A DNA stretch of 64,000 nucleotides from Omphiscola glabra. Taxonomy: Eukaryota; Mollusca; Gastropoda; Lymnaeidae. Shown in pieces: positions 35,785 to 46,737 of the stretch. The translations under genes and the position numbers were made by a program. Location of the stretch: contig OZ024794.1 in assembly GCA_964017045.1 (NCBI GenBank), positions 4,915,501 through 4,979,500 of the forward strand. The letters are read 5' to 3'. Numbering within the stretch: position 1 is the stretch's first letter; the number at the start of each line of letters is the position of its first letter. The notes beneath the pieces are model-generated. The model did not search any database. It saw only the letters and a list, made by a program, of their open reading frames with translations, and was not told the origin of the DNA.

Positions 35785-36003
35785 TAAATGTTGTTTAATA
35801 CTGACAATACTGTTACATTTTGTAGCATGTTGTTAAATCTTGTTCAATGTTGTCAAATTTTGATCAATATTGTTAAATTTTGTTAAATGCTGTTAAATGT
35901 TGTTAAATTTTGTTCAGTGTTGTTAAATTTTGTTCAGTGTTGTTAAATTTTGTTCAGTGTTGTTAAATTTTGTTCAGTGTTGTTAAATTTTGTTCAGTGT
36001 TGT
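35785..36003. repeat. 20-bp tandem repeat, about 10 units
   Basis: Units follow TGTTAAATTTTGTTCAGTGT. The left units are diverged and the last five identical. Confidence 0.9.
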
Positions 36004-36183
36004 TGCTGTGACAAGTATGATTGAACTATGTGACCCGATTGTTCTGTGTTGTTGTCATATTGAATGAGAGGACGTGGTCAGTTGTCTTCATGAATGTTTA
36101 AACTTAAATGTGAGTGATCATGTTATGTGGGGTCATGTGTTATGAGTGGTCATGTGATGTGATGTATAAAATGAATGTAAAAT

Positions 36184-36474
36184 GGTGTCAGATGGAGCGA
36201 CAGCAACAGAAGAGTTGAAGGACATTCTTCTTTCCATTGGAAGAGATTTAAGCAGTCATTTGAAATTGACAAGACAGCCAGTGGACTTGCGAAAAATGTG
36301 AAAAAATCTGACATATATACATCTTTCCACACCGTCAATTGTGTGGTGAAGACATTTGAAAATCACTGCTTACCAAGGAAAAATGTAACAATTGAAAGGC
36401 CTGTGTTTTTTCAAGAAGTCAAAGTTACGGAGCAATGTTTGATAGTTGTTACAAAGACCACAGACTTGAGTTGA
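36184..36474 (+). pseudogene. Decayed Ty3/Gypsy-type gag fragment
   Basis: One forward frame stays open without a start codon. It reads WKRFKQSFE, then a shortened middle, then TFENHCLPRKN and an ER..FF stretch. This order (W..F...FE, FE.YC.PRKN, ER..F) is typical of the capsid region of Ty3/Gypsy gag polyproteins. Past about 36435 the similarity (FDS...) continues in another frame, a frameshift, and the frame ends at TGA 36472-36474. The middle is shorter than usual, which suggests an internal deletion. It is non-functional and is called from motif memory without a search. Confidence 0.5.
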
Positions 36475-36604
36475 TATTGTATTGTACTATTACTGCTACG
36501 AATAATTTGATTGCTCAAAGAGAAATTGATTAATTGACAGCCCGTTTCTCTTATAATAACTTTAGCCATCGGTTAATATATCATTTATCAAGTGATGGGA
36601 TATG

Positions 36605-37140
36605 ACATAAGATTTGATAGAAAGAAATGGGTTTGTCGACACATCACTAGAATAGAGAGAAATGGGTTTGTCAACACATCATGTGGATAGAAAGAAATGG
36701 ATTTGTCAACACATCACTAGAATAGAGAGAAATGGGTTTATCAACACATCACTAGAATAGAGAGAAATGGGTTTGTCAACACATCACGTGGATAGAAAGA
36801 AATGGATTTGTCAACACATCACTAGAATAGAGAGAAATGGGTTTATCAACACATCACTAGAATAGAGAGAAATGGGTTTGTCAACACATCACGTGGATAG
36901 AAAGAAATGGATTTGTCAACACATCACTAGAATAGAGAGAAATGGGTTTATCAACACATCACTAGAATAGAGAGAAATGGGTTTGTCAACACAACACGTG
37001 GATAGAAAGAAATGGATTTGTCAACACATCACTAGAATAGAGAGAAATGGGTTTATCAACACATCACTAGAATAGAGAGAAATGGGTTTGTCAACACAAC
37101 ACGTGGATAGAAAGAAATTGATTGGTCGACACATCACTTG
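36605..37140. repeat. 35-bp minisatellite with an exact 105-bp trimer period
   Basis: Units contain GAGAAATGGGTTTGTCAACA and CATCACTAGAATAGA. Every third unit has CACGTGGATAGAAAG. This marker occurs at 36680 (as CATGTGG), 36785, 36890, 36995 and 37100, a constant 105-bp spacing, so trimers were amplified. Confidence 0.96.
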
Positions 37141-37797
37141 GGGACAGTGCTATTGAGAAACGTACAAGAAGCCCGCAGACAAAAACCTTGAATATAAAGA
37201 CAATGTAGAAGTGTAGATTCTGATGAGCATTTTATGCAGCCAAATGAGTCCCATTTAATGGAGAATAACAATTAAATATGTTTAATGTTTTATTGATTTT
37301 TGAGAAATATTTTCTGTGCAAACTAACATTGCGTAAAGTATTTAAAAACATAAATTATTTTCTAATTTTAACAGTGTGTAAACTCGTCTTTGACAAACAG
37401 TCTTTTAAGGTTTTTAATATATTAAAAAAAAAATTATACTTTTTTTGTTGTTATAATCGACCATAGCAGAGTCCATTAGTTTGTTTGCAATAGAAGTTTA
37501 CAAAATCCAGGTTAAAGGGACTTAACTCTTGACCTAGGCGTAAAACTAAAGAGTCAAATATAATGGTTGTGGCGTTGTATAACCCTTGTCGCGTGCCGTC
37601 CGCTGTTCCGAGTCTAATTGCTGTATGCCCTGCCCTTAACCCTTTCCGACCAACCACCCCTCTCCAAAGACTAGCTCCCCACCCACCTTTCTCCCGCCGT
37701 TCTTTGAACGAAGCAGACGCGATCAACTACGATGAAATAAGAGATAGGGGCCCTCGTGATAAAAAATTTAAAAAAATAAATTATGCTACGAACTTAC
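37141..37797. other. Non-coding, no gene seen
   Basis: AT-rich to about 37560, then a GC-richer patch to 37740. Open frames on both strands of the patch (91-97 codons) show no recognisable domain. Confidence 0.45.
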
Positions 37798-38147
37798 AAA
37801 TGTCATCATCATCATCATGTCCTTTAGTCCTTGGACCGTTGGGGCGCCACAGATGACATGAAAAATATCCTTCTCCATTCCTCTCTGTCTTCTGCACTAC
37901 GCATAGCATCGCCTAGTTTTAATCCCGTCCACTCTTTGATATTATCTTCCCATCTTTTTCTCTGTCTTCCTCTTCTTCTCCCTCCTCTAGTTGTGCCCTG
38001 CATGATTTCTTTGGCGAATCCTTGTTTTCTTGTCACGTGGCCATACCACTCAAGTTTGCGCTTTTTTACCGATACCAGGAGGTCATCGTACTGTCCAGTT
38101 GCTTGACCAATCCTTTCCTTCTTTCTTACAAATTTACGAAGTTGCAA
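37798..38147 (-). pseudogene. LINE reverse-transcriptase 3' end, 5'-truncated
   Basis: Reading right to left, the 107-codon frame 38147-37824 has VKKRKLEWYGHVTR, then a basic GGRRRGRQRKRWEDNIKEW stretch, then AEDREEWRR. This is the C-terminal tail found after the reverse transcriptase in many animal endonuclease-RT LINEs. It ends in a short ATG-type simple-sequence tail (about 37800-37818 on the plus strand as CATCATCAT). The body and 5' part are missing, as usual for abortive LINE insertion. Confidence 0.8.
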
Positions 38148-38344
38148 AGTTAAAAACTTTCAAAGCTACAAACTTACAAATTTACAAAATTATAAACCCC
38201 ATAGACCTGTGAATGGACAGAAAATCTGTAATAATAAAAAGAAGAAAAACGGTATTATTGCGTTGTTTGGTTGCGTTCCTTTGTTCCGGTTTAAAAGCTT
38301 ACTTTGTTGTACTTATTACCTATTGCGAGCATTCAAAAAGTTGT

Positions 38345-39060
38345 CTTTTCAAATCCTGCTTATTAACTTCTCTTTTGTTCGTGGCTTGCTGGGTGGCGGA
38401 CTGGCAAAATGTCGGTCATCTCATTGACCCACTACCCGTCAAACATGTCGAGCTGACACTTGGCACATAGACTCGTCGCCGACGACAACACATTCTATCA
38501 AATGTCAGCCTAACTTCCCAACTCCCGAAAATCACAACTTTTCAGGTGGGAAGATGGAGCAAATATGATGACACTGATTTCACGAAATAAAATTCCAGAT
38601 AACTGCACTAAATGAGATTCGAAAAATATCGCACACGCGTTTGGTGCGTAATATTTTCTTGTCTTCTTCTGAAATAGTTGGTGAAATAAGTCTGCGGTGT
38701 AAAAGCAGGTGCGTGTGGGTCATTAGAATATTAATATAGTTCAGGGGCGGGAAAAAATTTACGCTTAGGAGCCTAGGGGGTGGGGGGGGGAGTACTAATT
38801 GGGATTCTTATAAAGTGCGTTACTTGAATGCGTCTTTTGTCAAATTTTTAGCCCCCCCACCCCTTTTCTCGATATTAAATAAATCTTTTATATTGTTTGT
38901 GGCAAAAAAATCTTCGGAATTCAATTTGACCCACTTCCCGTCATCCCATGGAGCTGAAATTTGGCACGTAGACTCTTTGTCGATGACAACACAATCCTTT
39001 AAATTTTTAACCCCACCCCTCATCCCTAATCCCAAAAAGTCAGCTTTTCCCGTTTTTTAA
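38345..39060 (+). repeat. Unclassified dispersed repeat, copy 1
   Basis: Shares long stretches with 41786-42190 (same strand) and 49150-49490 (opposite strand). Shared words include GCGTAATATTTTCTT, GTCATTAGAATA, TTGGGATTCTTA and GTGCGTTACTTGA. It also contains an internal direct repeat: GACCCACTACCCGTC at 38425 and GACCCACTTCCCGTC at 38928, about 503 bp apart, each followed by TTGGCAC(A/G)TAGACTC. No coding capacity or terminal repeats found. Confidence 0.7.
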
Positions 39061-39456
39061 AGGGGAAGGTGAAGGACATATGATTTGTTCAACAGTTGAA
39101 TGTTTTGCCGTGAAGATTAATTGTGTAGCTATTGCTATGTGCTTTGTATTTGTTACGTATTTAGGTTAGAAATTTTATCTTTAGTCTGATATGTTGTACA
39201 TGTACTAAGTTTGATAACAAAACACTACCATAACAAACATCAGTTGCTACAATTACAGAAATGATAAATCACGTACAAATACATAAATGCAAATAAAAGG
39301 CAAAGGCATATAAAGGATTTATATGAAAATCGTTGTTTTTATAGTTTGTTTAATTTTTCAACAGAATTATATTTCAGATTATATTTCAGATTGTCTTTCA
39401 GATTGTATTTACCGTGATATTTAAGAACTAAATGACAATACATTCATACTATGAAG
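39061..39456. other. Non-coding, no gene seen
   Basis: AT-rich single-copy sequence. ATTTCAGATT is repeated three times near 39370-39405. Confidence 0.5.
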
Positions 39457-39602
39457 CAGTGCCATGTGAAGGCTTGGCAAAGGCACGAGTGCCCTGGTTG
39501 GCAATATATAAAAAAGGGGGGGGGGGCGCCAAAATCATGGAGGTTGGATGGGATTCATTTTCAGGCTTCCCTGGGGCGCAGTCTTTACTCGGCACGGCCC
39601 TG
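39457..39602. mobile_element. Probable small hAT-like MITE
   Basis: The left end CAGTGCCATG and right end CACGGCCCTG are inverse at 8 of 10 positions, and a G tract followed by GGCGCC lies inside. The 8-bp flanks do not match well, so the target duplication is not confirmed. Confidence 0.45.
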
Positions 39603-40198
39603 TTAGCAAACAACCAAACAATCATACACGCAAACCATAATGCGACACTCGGGACACGAGAAAAGACAAGAGAAATCACCCCAACACCTGGGCTATCCAA
39701 GAGAAGACAATGCACGCAGCACTGCTTTGACTTGTCACTAACGACACTTCAAGACAAGAGCTTGGCCCCCGGAGCAAGAAATGGCGTCCCCAGCGGGTTG
39801 CCGTGACGACGGCGCAGCGTCAATCTGACGCCATGTTGACAGCTTATTTGTCCAATGGTTTAGCTTACTTCAAACATGGGGGATGGGGTGGTGTAAGGGG
39901 AAGGTATTCTGTGTAAGTGAGTAGAGGAGTTAACTTATAAGATACGTCTTTCTTTTTTGATGGTGCCAACCTGTGCATAGAAAAAGAGAGGTTGGGGGGG
40001 GGGGACCTATCCCGTGATCGCTTTTGATAGAGTGTAGGAGTGTAGGGTAGGACCAATACTACATAAACAAAAATGTCCTTTCTGTACTCTGTGATCTTTT
40101 TGTCCTGTCTACAGATTCAAGCTTCCACTCACCTTACGTTCCACTCTTTCTTTTACACATCCTATATATCCTTTTTGTACTCACTAGCGTACACCCTA
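39603..40198. other. Non-coding, no gene seen
   Basis: Single-copy sequence including a GC-richer stretch at 39700-39840 and a G tract near 39990. Nothing recognised. Confidence 0.45.
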
Positions 40199-40375
40199 AG
40201 GGTCGGTTCACACGATCAAATTTTCCTTCAAGCATTTGATGCAATTCATGTATGAAGCCTTGTCACAACTTTCAAATTACTATTTGATCAATTCCCCCCC
40301 AAAAAAGCAACCACGCACAAAATAGTGCGTTCATACAACAATTGGACGCGAAATTTTATCGTGTGAACTGACGCT
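40199..40375. mobile_element. TA-flanked MITE, 177 bp
   Basis: The left end AGGGTCGGTTCACACGATCA and right end CGTGTGAACTGACGCT are inverted repeats extending about 28 bp with few mismatches. TA dinucleotides flank both ends (40197-40198, 40376-40377). The GGTTCACACGA-type ends and TA target suggest a Tc1-like or similar cut-and-paste family. No coding capacity. Confidence 0.7.
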
Positions 40376-40377
40376 TA

Positions 40378-41275
40378 GCACCTAGTTCTGTGCATTCATC
40401 CTAATTCTTTATATTCAACCTAATTCTGCGCATTCATCCTAATACTGTGCATTCATCCTAATTCTGTGCATTCATCCTAATTCTGTGCATTCATCCTAAT
40501 TCTGTGCATTCATCCTAATTCTGTGCATTCATCCTAATTCTGCGCATTCATCCTAATTCTGGATATTCAACATAATTCTGTGCATTCATCCTAATTCTGG
40601 ATATTCAACCTAATTCTGTGCATTCATCGTAATTCTGTGCATTCATCCTAATTCTGGATATTCAACCTAATTCTGCGCATTCATCCTAATTCTGGATATT
40701 CAAACTAATTCTGTGCATTCATCCTAATTCTGGATATTCAACCTAATTTTGTGAATTCATCCTAATTCTGGATATTCAACCTAATTCTGTGCATTCATCA
40801 TAATTCTGTGCATTCATCCTAATTCTGGATATTCAACCTAATTCTGTGCATTCATCCTAATTCTGTGCATTCATTCTAATTCTGTACATTCATCCTAATT
40901 ATGTGCATTTATCCTAATTCTGTGCATTCATCCTAATTCTGTGCATTCATCCTAATTCTTTGCATTTATCCTAATTCTGTGCATTTATCATAATTATGTG
41001 CACTCATCCTAATTCTGTGCATTCATCCTAATTCTGTGCATTCATCTTAATTCTGTGCATATATCTTAATTCTGTGCATTCCACCTATTTCTGTGCATTC
41101 CCCTTATTTCTAGGCATTCCCCTTATTTCTGTGCATTCCCCTTGTTTCTGTGCATTCCCCCTAATTATGTGCTTTCTCCCTAATTCGGTGCCTTCCCCTA
41201 CTTCTGGGCATTCCCCTAATTCTGGGCATTCCCTCTAATTCTGTGCATTTATCCTAATTCTGTGCATTTATCCTA
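40378..41275. repeat. 19-bp minisatellite, about 46 units
   Basis: Units follow TTCTGTGCATTCATCCTAA. A second form with GGATATTCAACC alternates in the middle third, giving 38-bp dimers. Units decay toward the right (CCCCTTATTTC forms). It starts directly at the right end of the TA-flanked MITE. Confidence 0.95.
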
Positions 41276-41302
41276 GTCTGTTTACATTATGGTTAGTAGG
41301 TT

Positions 41303-41730
41303 GTCTTAAGTATATTTTCCTCAGAAATGATTATCTCCTATATCCACATTTTTGAAATTAAGAACTCCTTCCTTTTTTGTACCTCTTGTTTTTATACCAC
41401 CATCTTGAAGCCGCCGGAAGTTACCCTTTGTATAATTATAATGGAGATTTTGTTAGCACAATGTTGTAGAAAGAAAAAATACGTATCTGAACCAAAAACT
41501 CCGATCCTGGCCAGAGTCTTAAGCATATTTTCCAGAGAAAGGACTATTTCCTACAATTAATCTATGTTGAAATCCATATTTCCTTTCTTTTGTGCTCTTT
41601 TTGTTCTGTTTTTTTACGCCATCTTGCTGTAGCCGATTGTACAAAAACAAACAAATAAATAAATACACAAACAATATTCCTATCAGCGAATTTGGTATTA
41701 AGGGTATATTACAAATTAAATAAATAATTC
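41303..41730. repeat. Diverged ~213-bp direct duplication
   Basis: GTCTTAAGTATATTTTCC at 41303 recurs as GTCTTAAGCATATTTTCC at 41516. Downstream words (CCATATTT/CCACATTT, TTTTGTACCTC/TTTGTGCTCT, CACCATCTTG/CGCCATCTTG) keep the same order. Confidence 0.7.
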
Positions 41731-41785
41731 TAAATGTTTGAAATAATGTATGGTTCAATAATGAGATCAATAGCGCGCAAAATAT

Positions 41786-42190
41786 AATTCCCGATTACTA
41801 CGCTTATTGATATTTAAAAAAAAAAAAAATAACGCAACTGCGTTTGGCGCGTAATATTTTCTTTTCGGAAAATGAAATCGTCTCAATTTAAATTTAAATA
41901 TTGTGTAAAAAATAATCGATTTAACAGTGTTTGGGACATCAGAATATTTAATATAGTATGGACGTGAAATTAAACGTGTGCAGTTACGTATCATGGAGGG
42001 AAGGGGTGTAACAAAAATTGGGATTCTTAAATGTGCGTTACTTGAGTTCATGTTTTGTCAAGTAACTTTTCTTTAGTAGATGGGAAGTTCACACATTGCT
42101 GCCGCCAAAGTTTGGCGAGCTATGTCTAGTTTATTAATAACTTCACTCTTGTTCGTGGCCGGTGGGCTGCAAGACCATCGGACGACTGAA
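41786..42190 (+). repeat. Unclassified dispersed repeat, copy 2
   Basis: Shares GCGTAATATTTTCTT, CATCAGAATATT, TTGGGATTCTTA and GTGCGTTACTTGA with copy 1 at 38345-39060 in the same order and orientation. Toward the right, CTTGTTCGTGGC matches the left part of copy 1 (near 38378), as if the start of a second unit lies here. Confidence 0.7.
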
Positions 42191-42191
42191 A

Positions 42192-42615
42192 TAAACATTG
42201 TTACGTCATCGTGCCCATACGGCTATTTGTGTATTACGTCATAGTGCCCGTAATGCTAGCTGTGTCTTACGTCATAGTGCCCATACGGCTCGTTGTGTCT
42301 TACGTCATAGTGTCCAGTGTCCATACGGCTCGTTGTGTCTCACGTCATCGAGCCCATACTGCTAGTTGTGTATTACGTCATCGAACCCATACTGTTAGTT
42401 GTGTATTACGTCATCGAGCCCATACTGTTAGTTGTGTCTCACGTCATCGAGCCCATACTCAGTCATACTGCTAGTTGTGTATTACGTCATCGAGCCCATA
42501 CTGCTAGTTGTGTATTACGTCATAGTGCCCGTACGGCTAGTGGTGCCTTACGTCATAGTGTCCATACGGCTCGTTGTGTCTTACGTCATTTTGACCATAC
42601 TCAGTACGATACTGT
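42192..42615. repeat. ~32-bp minisatellite carrying TTACGTCAT, about 13 units
   Basis: Units contain TAGTTGTGTATTACGTCATC followed by AGCCCATACTG. Each holds TTACGTCA or CACGTCA, close to CREB/ATF and PAR-bZIP sites. Lengths vary by a few bases. Confidence 0.95.
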
Positions 42616-42653
42616 TAGTTGAATCATGTAGCCACGCCCATCCATACTATATA

Positions 42654-42815
42654 GCAGGCCTGTGGGCTGCATGCGGCCCGCCAGTACCCACTTTGCGGCC
42701 CGCGAACTAACGAAATATTCGTATTTTCTTAATAGCTTTTCCCCTTGTCCTAAATTCTTCGGCCGCACAGGTTTTTCATAAAGTACGGCCCGATACATTT
42801 TGTTGTGCAGACCTG
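42654..42815. mobile_element. Short hAT-type MITE, unexpanded relative of 11723-14191
   Basis: Begins CAGGCCTGTGGGCTGCATGC and ends GTTGTGCAGACCTG. Internal words match the big element in order: CGGCCCGCCAG, AAATATT, TAGCT, TTGTCCTAAATT, GGCCGCACAGG, TTCATAAAGTA, GGCCCG. The flanks CTATATAG and CTGTATAC match at 6 of 8 bases. The segment 42746-42773 corresponds to a single unit of the 31-bp array. Confidence 0.85.
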
Positions 42816-42934
42816 CTGTATACTTTTATGAGGACACGCCCAGAATTGTATTTCGTCTATCAGATGTTGCTGCATTCCCGCCCCATTTTCCTAGAATCTC
42901 TTTTTGTTGAATGTGAGTGCAGGTGTTTCCGCCC

Positions 42935-43880
42935 TAATCTCTTGGAGTGTGCTGCTGTTGTTCGGGCTGTCGAAGACTGCTGTCTTGCTGTAAAAGAATG
43001 GATGTCATCAAACAGACTAAAACTAAATGATGACAAGACTCAGGCAATTGTTTGTGGTTCAGACGCAAATCTTCTGAAAGTTGCTATCGCATCAATAAAA
43101 GTTCGTGAATCAGAGATCCCAGGGTCCTCCACTGTCCGAGACATTGGTTTTTATTTTGATTCCACATATCGGTTCTGTGGTCAGGGCATGCTTCTGTCAT
43201 CTACGCTCCCTGGGTCAGCTGCGCCCTCAACTCAATAAGAGATCAGCAAATGCTGTAGCAGTCACTCTAATCCAGTCAAGATTAGATTATTGTAACAGTT
43301 GTTTGTGGGGTTTGCCTCAGAACCTAACTCAGAGACTCCAGAGGGTGCAAAATTTTGCAGCACGCATTGTGTCGCGGAAAAAGAGATCAGACCACATCAC
43401 CCCAGTTCTACGAGATCTCCATTGGGTTCCTGTGAGTGAGCGCATTGACCACAAGATTCTGTCCTTGGCGTATAGCTGCTTAGAAGGCTCTGTACCGGAA
43501 TATCTGAAAGAACTGCTTTATAAACATGTAACCTTAAAGAACCTGCGGTCCTCAACTCAGTCCTTACTGAAAATTCCCAGTGTGGAAGAACACAGAAAAA
43601 AGTCGTACGGAGTGCACTCTTTTGAAGCGATAGCGCAAAAGTTACGAAATAGTTTACCTCCATCTTTGAGGAGTACTGAAAAGGATAGAAAATCATTTAG
43701 GAAACGTTTAAAGACCTTTTTTGTTTAAATAGATTTGAGGTAACCAGAGCGCAGTGAGCATGCTAAAGTAGCATGGATACCAGCAGTGAGCATGCTAAAG
43801 TAGCATGGATACCAGCAGTGAGCATGCTAAAGTAGCATGGATACCAGCGCTATAGAAGTATCCAATCAATCAATCAAAGT
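42935..43880 (+). pseudogene. 5'-truncated CR1/L2-like LINE, end of reverse transcriptase
   Basis: Two frames join. About 42935-43170 reads VKEWMSSNRLKLNDDKTQ and then VRDIGFYFDS, the end of the RT palm/thumb. After a frameshift near 43160-43185, 43190-43728 reads HLRSLGQLRPQLN, RLDYCNSCLWGLP, LQRVQNFAARIV, HITPVLRDLHWVPV, RIDHKILSLAY and LRNSLPPSLR, in the order typical of CR1/L2/Rex-like LINE C-termini. The stop is TAA 43726-43728. The 3' UTR contains a triplicated 33-bp repeat and ends GCGCTATAGAAGTATCC followed by ATCA-type tail repeats (43861-43877). The 5' end and endonuclease are missing. Non-functional. Confidence 0.9.
43755..43848 (+). repeat. 33-bp triplication in the LINE 3' UTR
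   Basis: Three tandem copies of GCAGTGAGCATGCTAAAGTA followed by GCATGGATACCA. It contains GCATGCTAAAGTAGCATG, which has self-complementary ends. Confidence 0.92.
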
Positions 43881-43884
43881 ACTG

Positions 43885-44108
43885 TACTGTTGAATGTGAG
43901 GGCAAGGCTTGTACGATGTTGAGTGTGAGTGCAAGTACTGTACTGTGTTGAATGTGAGTGTAAGTACTGTACTGTGTTGAATGTGAGTGCAAGTCCTGTA
44001 CTGTGTTGAATGTGAGTGCAAGTACTGTACTGTGTTGAATGTGAGTGCAAGTACTGTACTGTGTTGAATGTGAGTGCAAGTACTGTACTGTGTTGAATGT
44101 GAGTGCAA
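43885..44108. repeat. 29-bp minisatellite, about 7 units
   Basis: Units contain GTGTTGAATGTGAGTGCAAG and TACTGTACT. It starts immediately after the tail of the LINE, so it may have been seeded there. Confidence 0.95.
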
Positions 44109-44204
44109 TTATGTGAAGGATGACAGTATTCACCATTCACTTCCTGTTGTTGATTGTGGTGGTAATTAAAAAAAAAAAACAGCAATGTCAGACACATTCA
44201 CATA

Positions 44205-44855
44205 GCTTATGACCCCCAGCTTATGACCCCTAGCTTATGACCCCCAGCTTATGACCCCTAGCTTATGACCCCCAGCTTATGACCCCCAGCGTATGACCCC
44301 CAGCTTATGACCCCCAGCTTATGACCCCAGCTTATGACCCCTAGCTTATGACCCCCAGCTTATGACCCCTAGCTTATGACCGCCAGCTTATGACCCCCAG
44401 CTTATGACCCCCAGCTTATGACCCCCACCTTATGACCCCTAGCTTATGACCCCCAGCTTATGACCCCCAGCTTATGACCCCTAGCTTATATCCCCTAGCT
44501 TATGACCCCCAGCTTATGACCCCTAGCTTATGACCCCCAGCTTATGACCCCTAGCTTATGACCCCCAGCTTATGACCCCTAGCTTATGACTCCCAGCTTA
44601 TGCTTCCTAGCTTATGACCCCCAGCTTATGCTTCCTAGCTTATGACCCCCAGCTTATGATTCCTAGCTTATGACCCTTAGCTTATAACCTTTAGCTTATG
44701 ACTCCTAGCTTATGACCCCCAGCTTATAACGCCTAGCTTATGACCCTTAGCTTATGACCCTTAGCTTATGACCCTTAGCTTATGACCCTTAGCTTATGAC
44801 CCATAGCTTATAACCCTTAGCTTATGACCCCTAGCTTATGACCGCTAGGTTTTCT
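44205..44855. repeat. 14-bp minisatellite, about 46 units
   Basis: The unit is AGCTTATGACCCCC or AGCTTATGACCCCT. The right third changes to AGCTTATGACCCTT, a clear spatial gradient of variants. Confidence 0.96.
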
Positions 44856-46235
44856 TATTTTTCTTTTAATTTTCGTTTCTTTCTTTTATTTCTCTCTTAT
44901 TAGTTTTTTTTTCTTTCTTTTCTTTATTTTTTTATTAATTTGTTTTCTTTCTAAGCCATAAAAATGATAAGGACAATGTTCATGACAAAACAATTTATTC
45001 TTAATAACTTGTACTCAGTACTCTGGAAACTGTTATTGAAAAAATAAAAAAACCTAAATTTACAAAACCAAATAAAAGTAAATTTTAAAAAGCAGACCAC
45101 CCCCCTCCCCTTTTCATTTATCAGCTGACGTCATTGTAATAATTTTCAAATTCATTACCGCAGACATTTTTTTCCCCCCTCTCGCTTTGTCTTCAATAAC
45201 TAATAGAGTCCACGAGTTCGTTTGTCTAGTGTTGGTACAGAACAAGAGTTGGCCAACTGCCACATGTTCAAAGCCATTGAATAGCTTAAGCCCCGCCCAG
45301 TGCCCATCACTCAAGAACAAGCTGATCCGTCCTACCAGTGTGAGATTTGGGTTACCTCCCACATCCGGCGTGGCCTCCCTCTGGCCTATGATTGGTCCGT
45401 GCCGTACCGTGCCAACCCAAACAACAAAAGTTTTGACTCTCTGACTCGACCTGGCCTGAATTAATAAAGAAAAATAATAAAACATCATTCATTTCATTTC
45501 TCCAAGCACCACCCTCTCCACCTCTCGGACTTTCAAAAGGGCGCTCAAGTGATGCCTTTTTAAAAACCTGTTTGAGAAGAACTTGTTGACAAGCATCAAA
45601 CATTGTTTGAACTCTCCTGCAAGGGAGCTTATGCCTATTCCTCTCCAGCGAGTACATCCACGTGCTAGGCAGGCCCCGCGGATAGCGCACCGTGGCTCAT
45701 ACATCTATCTAAGCACTAGCACATGGCCCAGGAGGAAGTGGGCGTCACTATCGCCGTTATCTGACAAAACTGCGACGGGGGCCAGAAAGGATGAGACGCG
45801 AGACCTCGGTGGACATAAGCACAGACCCTCGCCTTGCCCTCGACCATTTTTTTCATCTCTCGACTAACCAGGATCCATCATAAGGGTGAGTGTCGCTATC
45901 GTGCGCCTAAGCATAACCGTGAGTGTCTTTCTAAGTGTGTCGGAGTGTCTCTTGTATACAGTTTTACAAAGGGCCCTAAGAGGCGACTACTTTAGCTTGC
46001 AGGTACCCAACTTCAGCACCCTCTTACAGCATCTTCATGCAAATTTACGGGTGGAAGAGTGGAATAAAGGTGTGGGGGGGGGGGGACTTCAGCAAAGTGA
46101 CGTGGCATAGTAAAAAAAATGCAACTAGAAAAATGTAATGATATCTTCACGTATGTGCTTCTCAATGTGTATCGCTGGTGACAGCCCCAACATAAGATAG
46201 ATATGGCTAATGTTTACTGGAAATTCCTTCACGAT
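44856..46235. other. Unique segment with GC-rich core, possible promoter or 5' exon
   Basis: 44856-45100 is AT-rich with a T-rich low-complexity tract. 45230-45870 is GC-richer and non-repetitive, with a GC-box-like CCCCGCCC (45290), a CCAAT-type ATTGG (about 45390), and a donor-like AAGG|GTGAGT at 45886. Overlapping frames on both strands (71-124 codons) have no recognisable domain. A promoter or non-coding exon is possible but unproven. Confidence 0.25.
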
Positions 46236-46300
46236 GGATGGTGTTCATGATGATGTGTATGATGATGTTCATGATGATGTGTATGATGATGTGTGTGTTG
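46236..46300. repeat. Short GATGATGTGTAT tandem repeat
   Basis: About four copies of a 12-18-bp unit built on GATGATGT(G/T)(T/C)AT. Confidence 0.8.
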
Positions 46301-46737
46301 AAGTGAACTCTACGTCTCGGCTTAAAGTATCGGTGTTAGGTCATAAGATGCTGAAAAAGTCTACAGGTTATCGCCACCGCTTTTATGAAAGGACCCATAG
46401 GTATAATAGATATGGACAACCGTAAGTGGAGACCAGGAATTATGCGGCCTGTCGGTCAGACGTGACCTGCACTCATCTGCACTAAGCGATTTCATGGGGC
46501 TAGGAATGGTTTTACTATTTGAGGATTAGAATTTCGATTACCCGCACACCTGCTGGACTTGATAAAATAATATAAAAGTCATTAGTTATTCTATAGTCCA
46601 GTTATGTCCATTGACAGAGTACCACTAACATCCCTCAAGACAACCTCTTAAGCATCTAAAGTCTATAGTAGTATTATAGTTCTCAGGGTACTGTCTTCAT
46701 TCCGATTATGATTTCGGACTAAATAATTTGTACTTCG
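46301..46737. other. Non-coding, no gene seen
   Basis: Single-copy AT-rich sequence. Nothing recognised. Confidence 0.5.
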
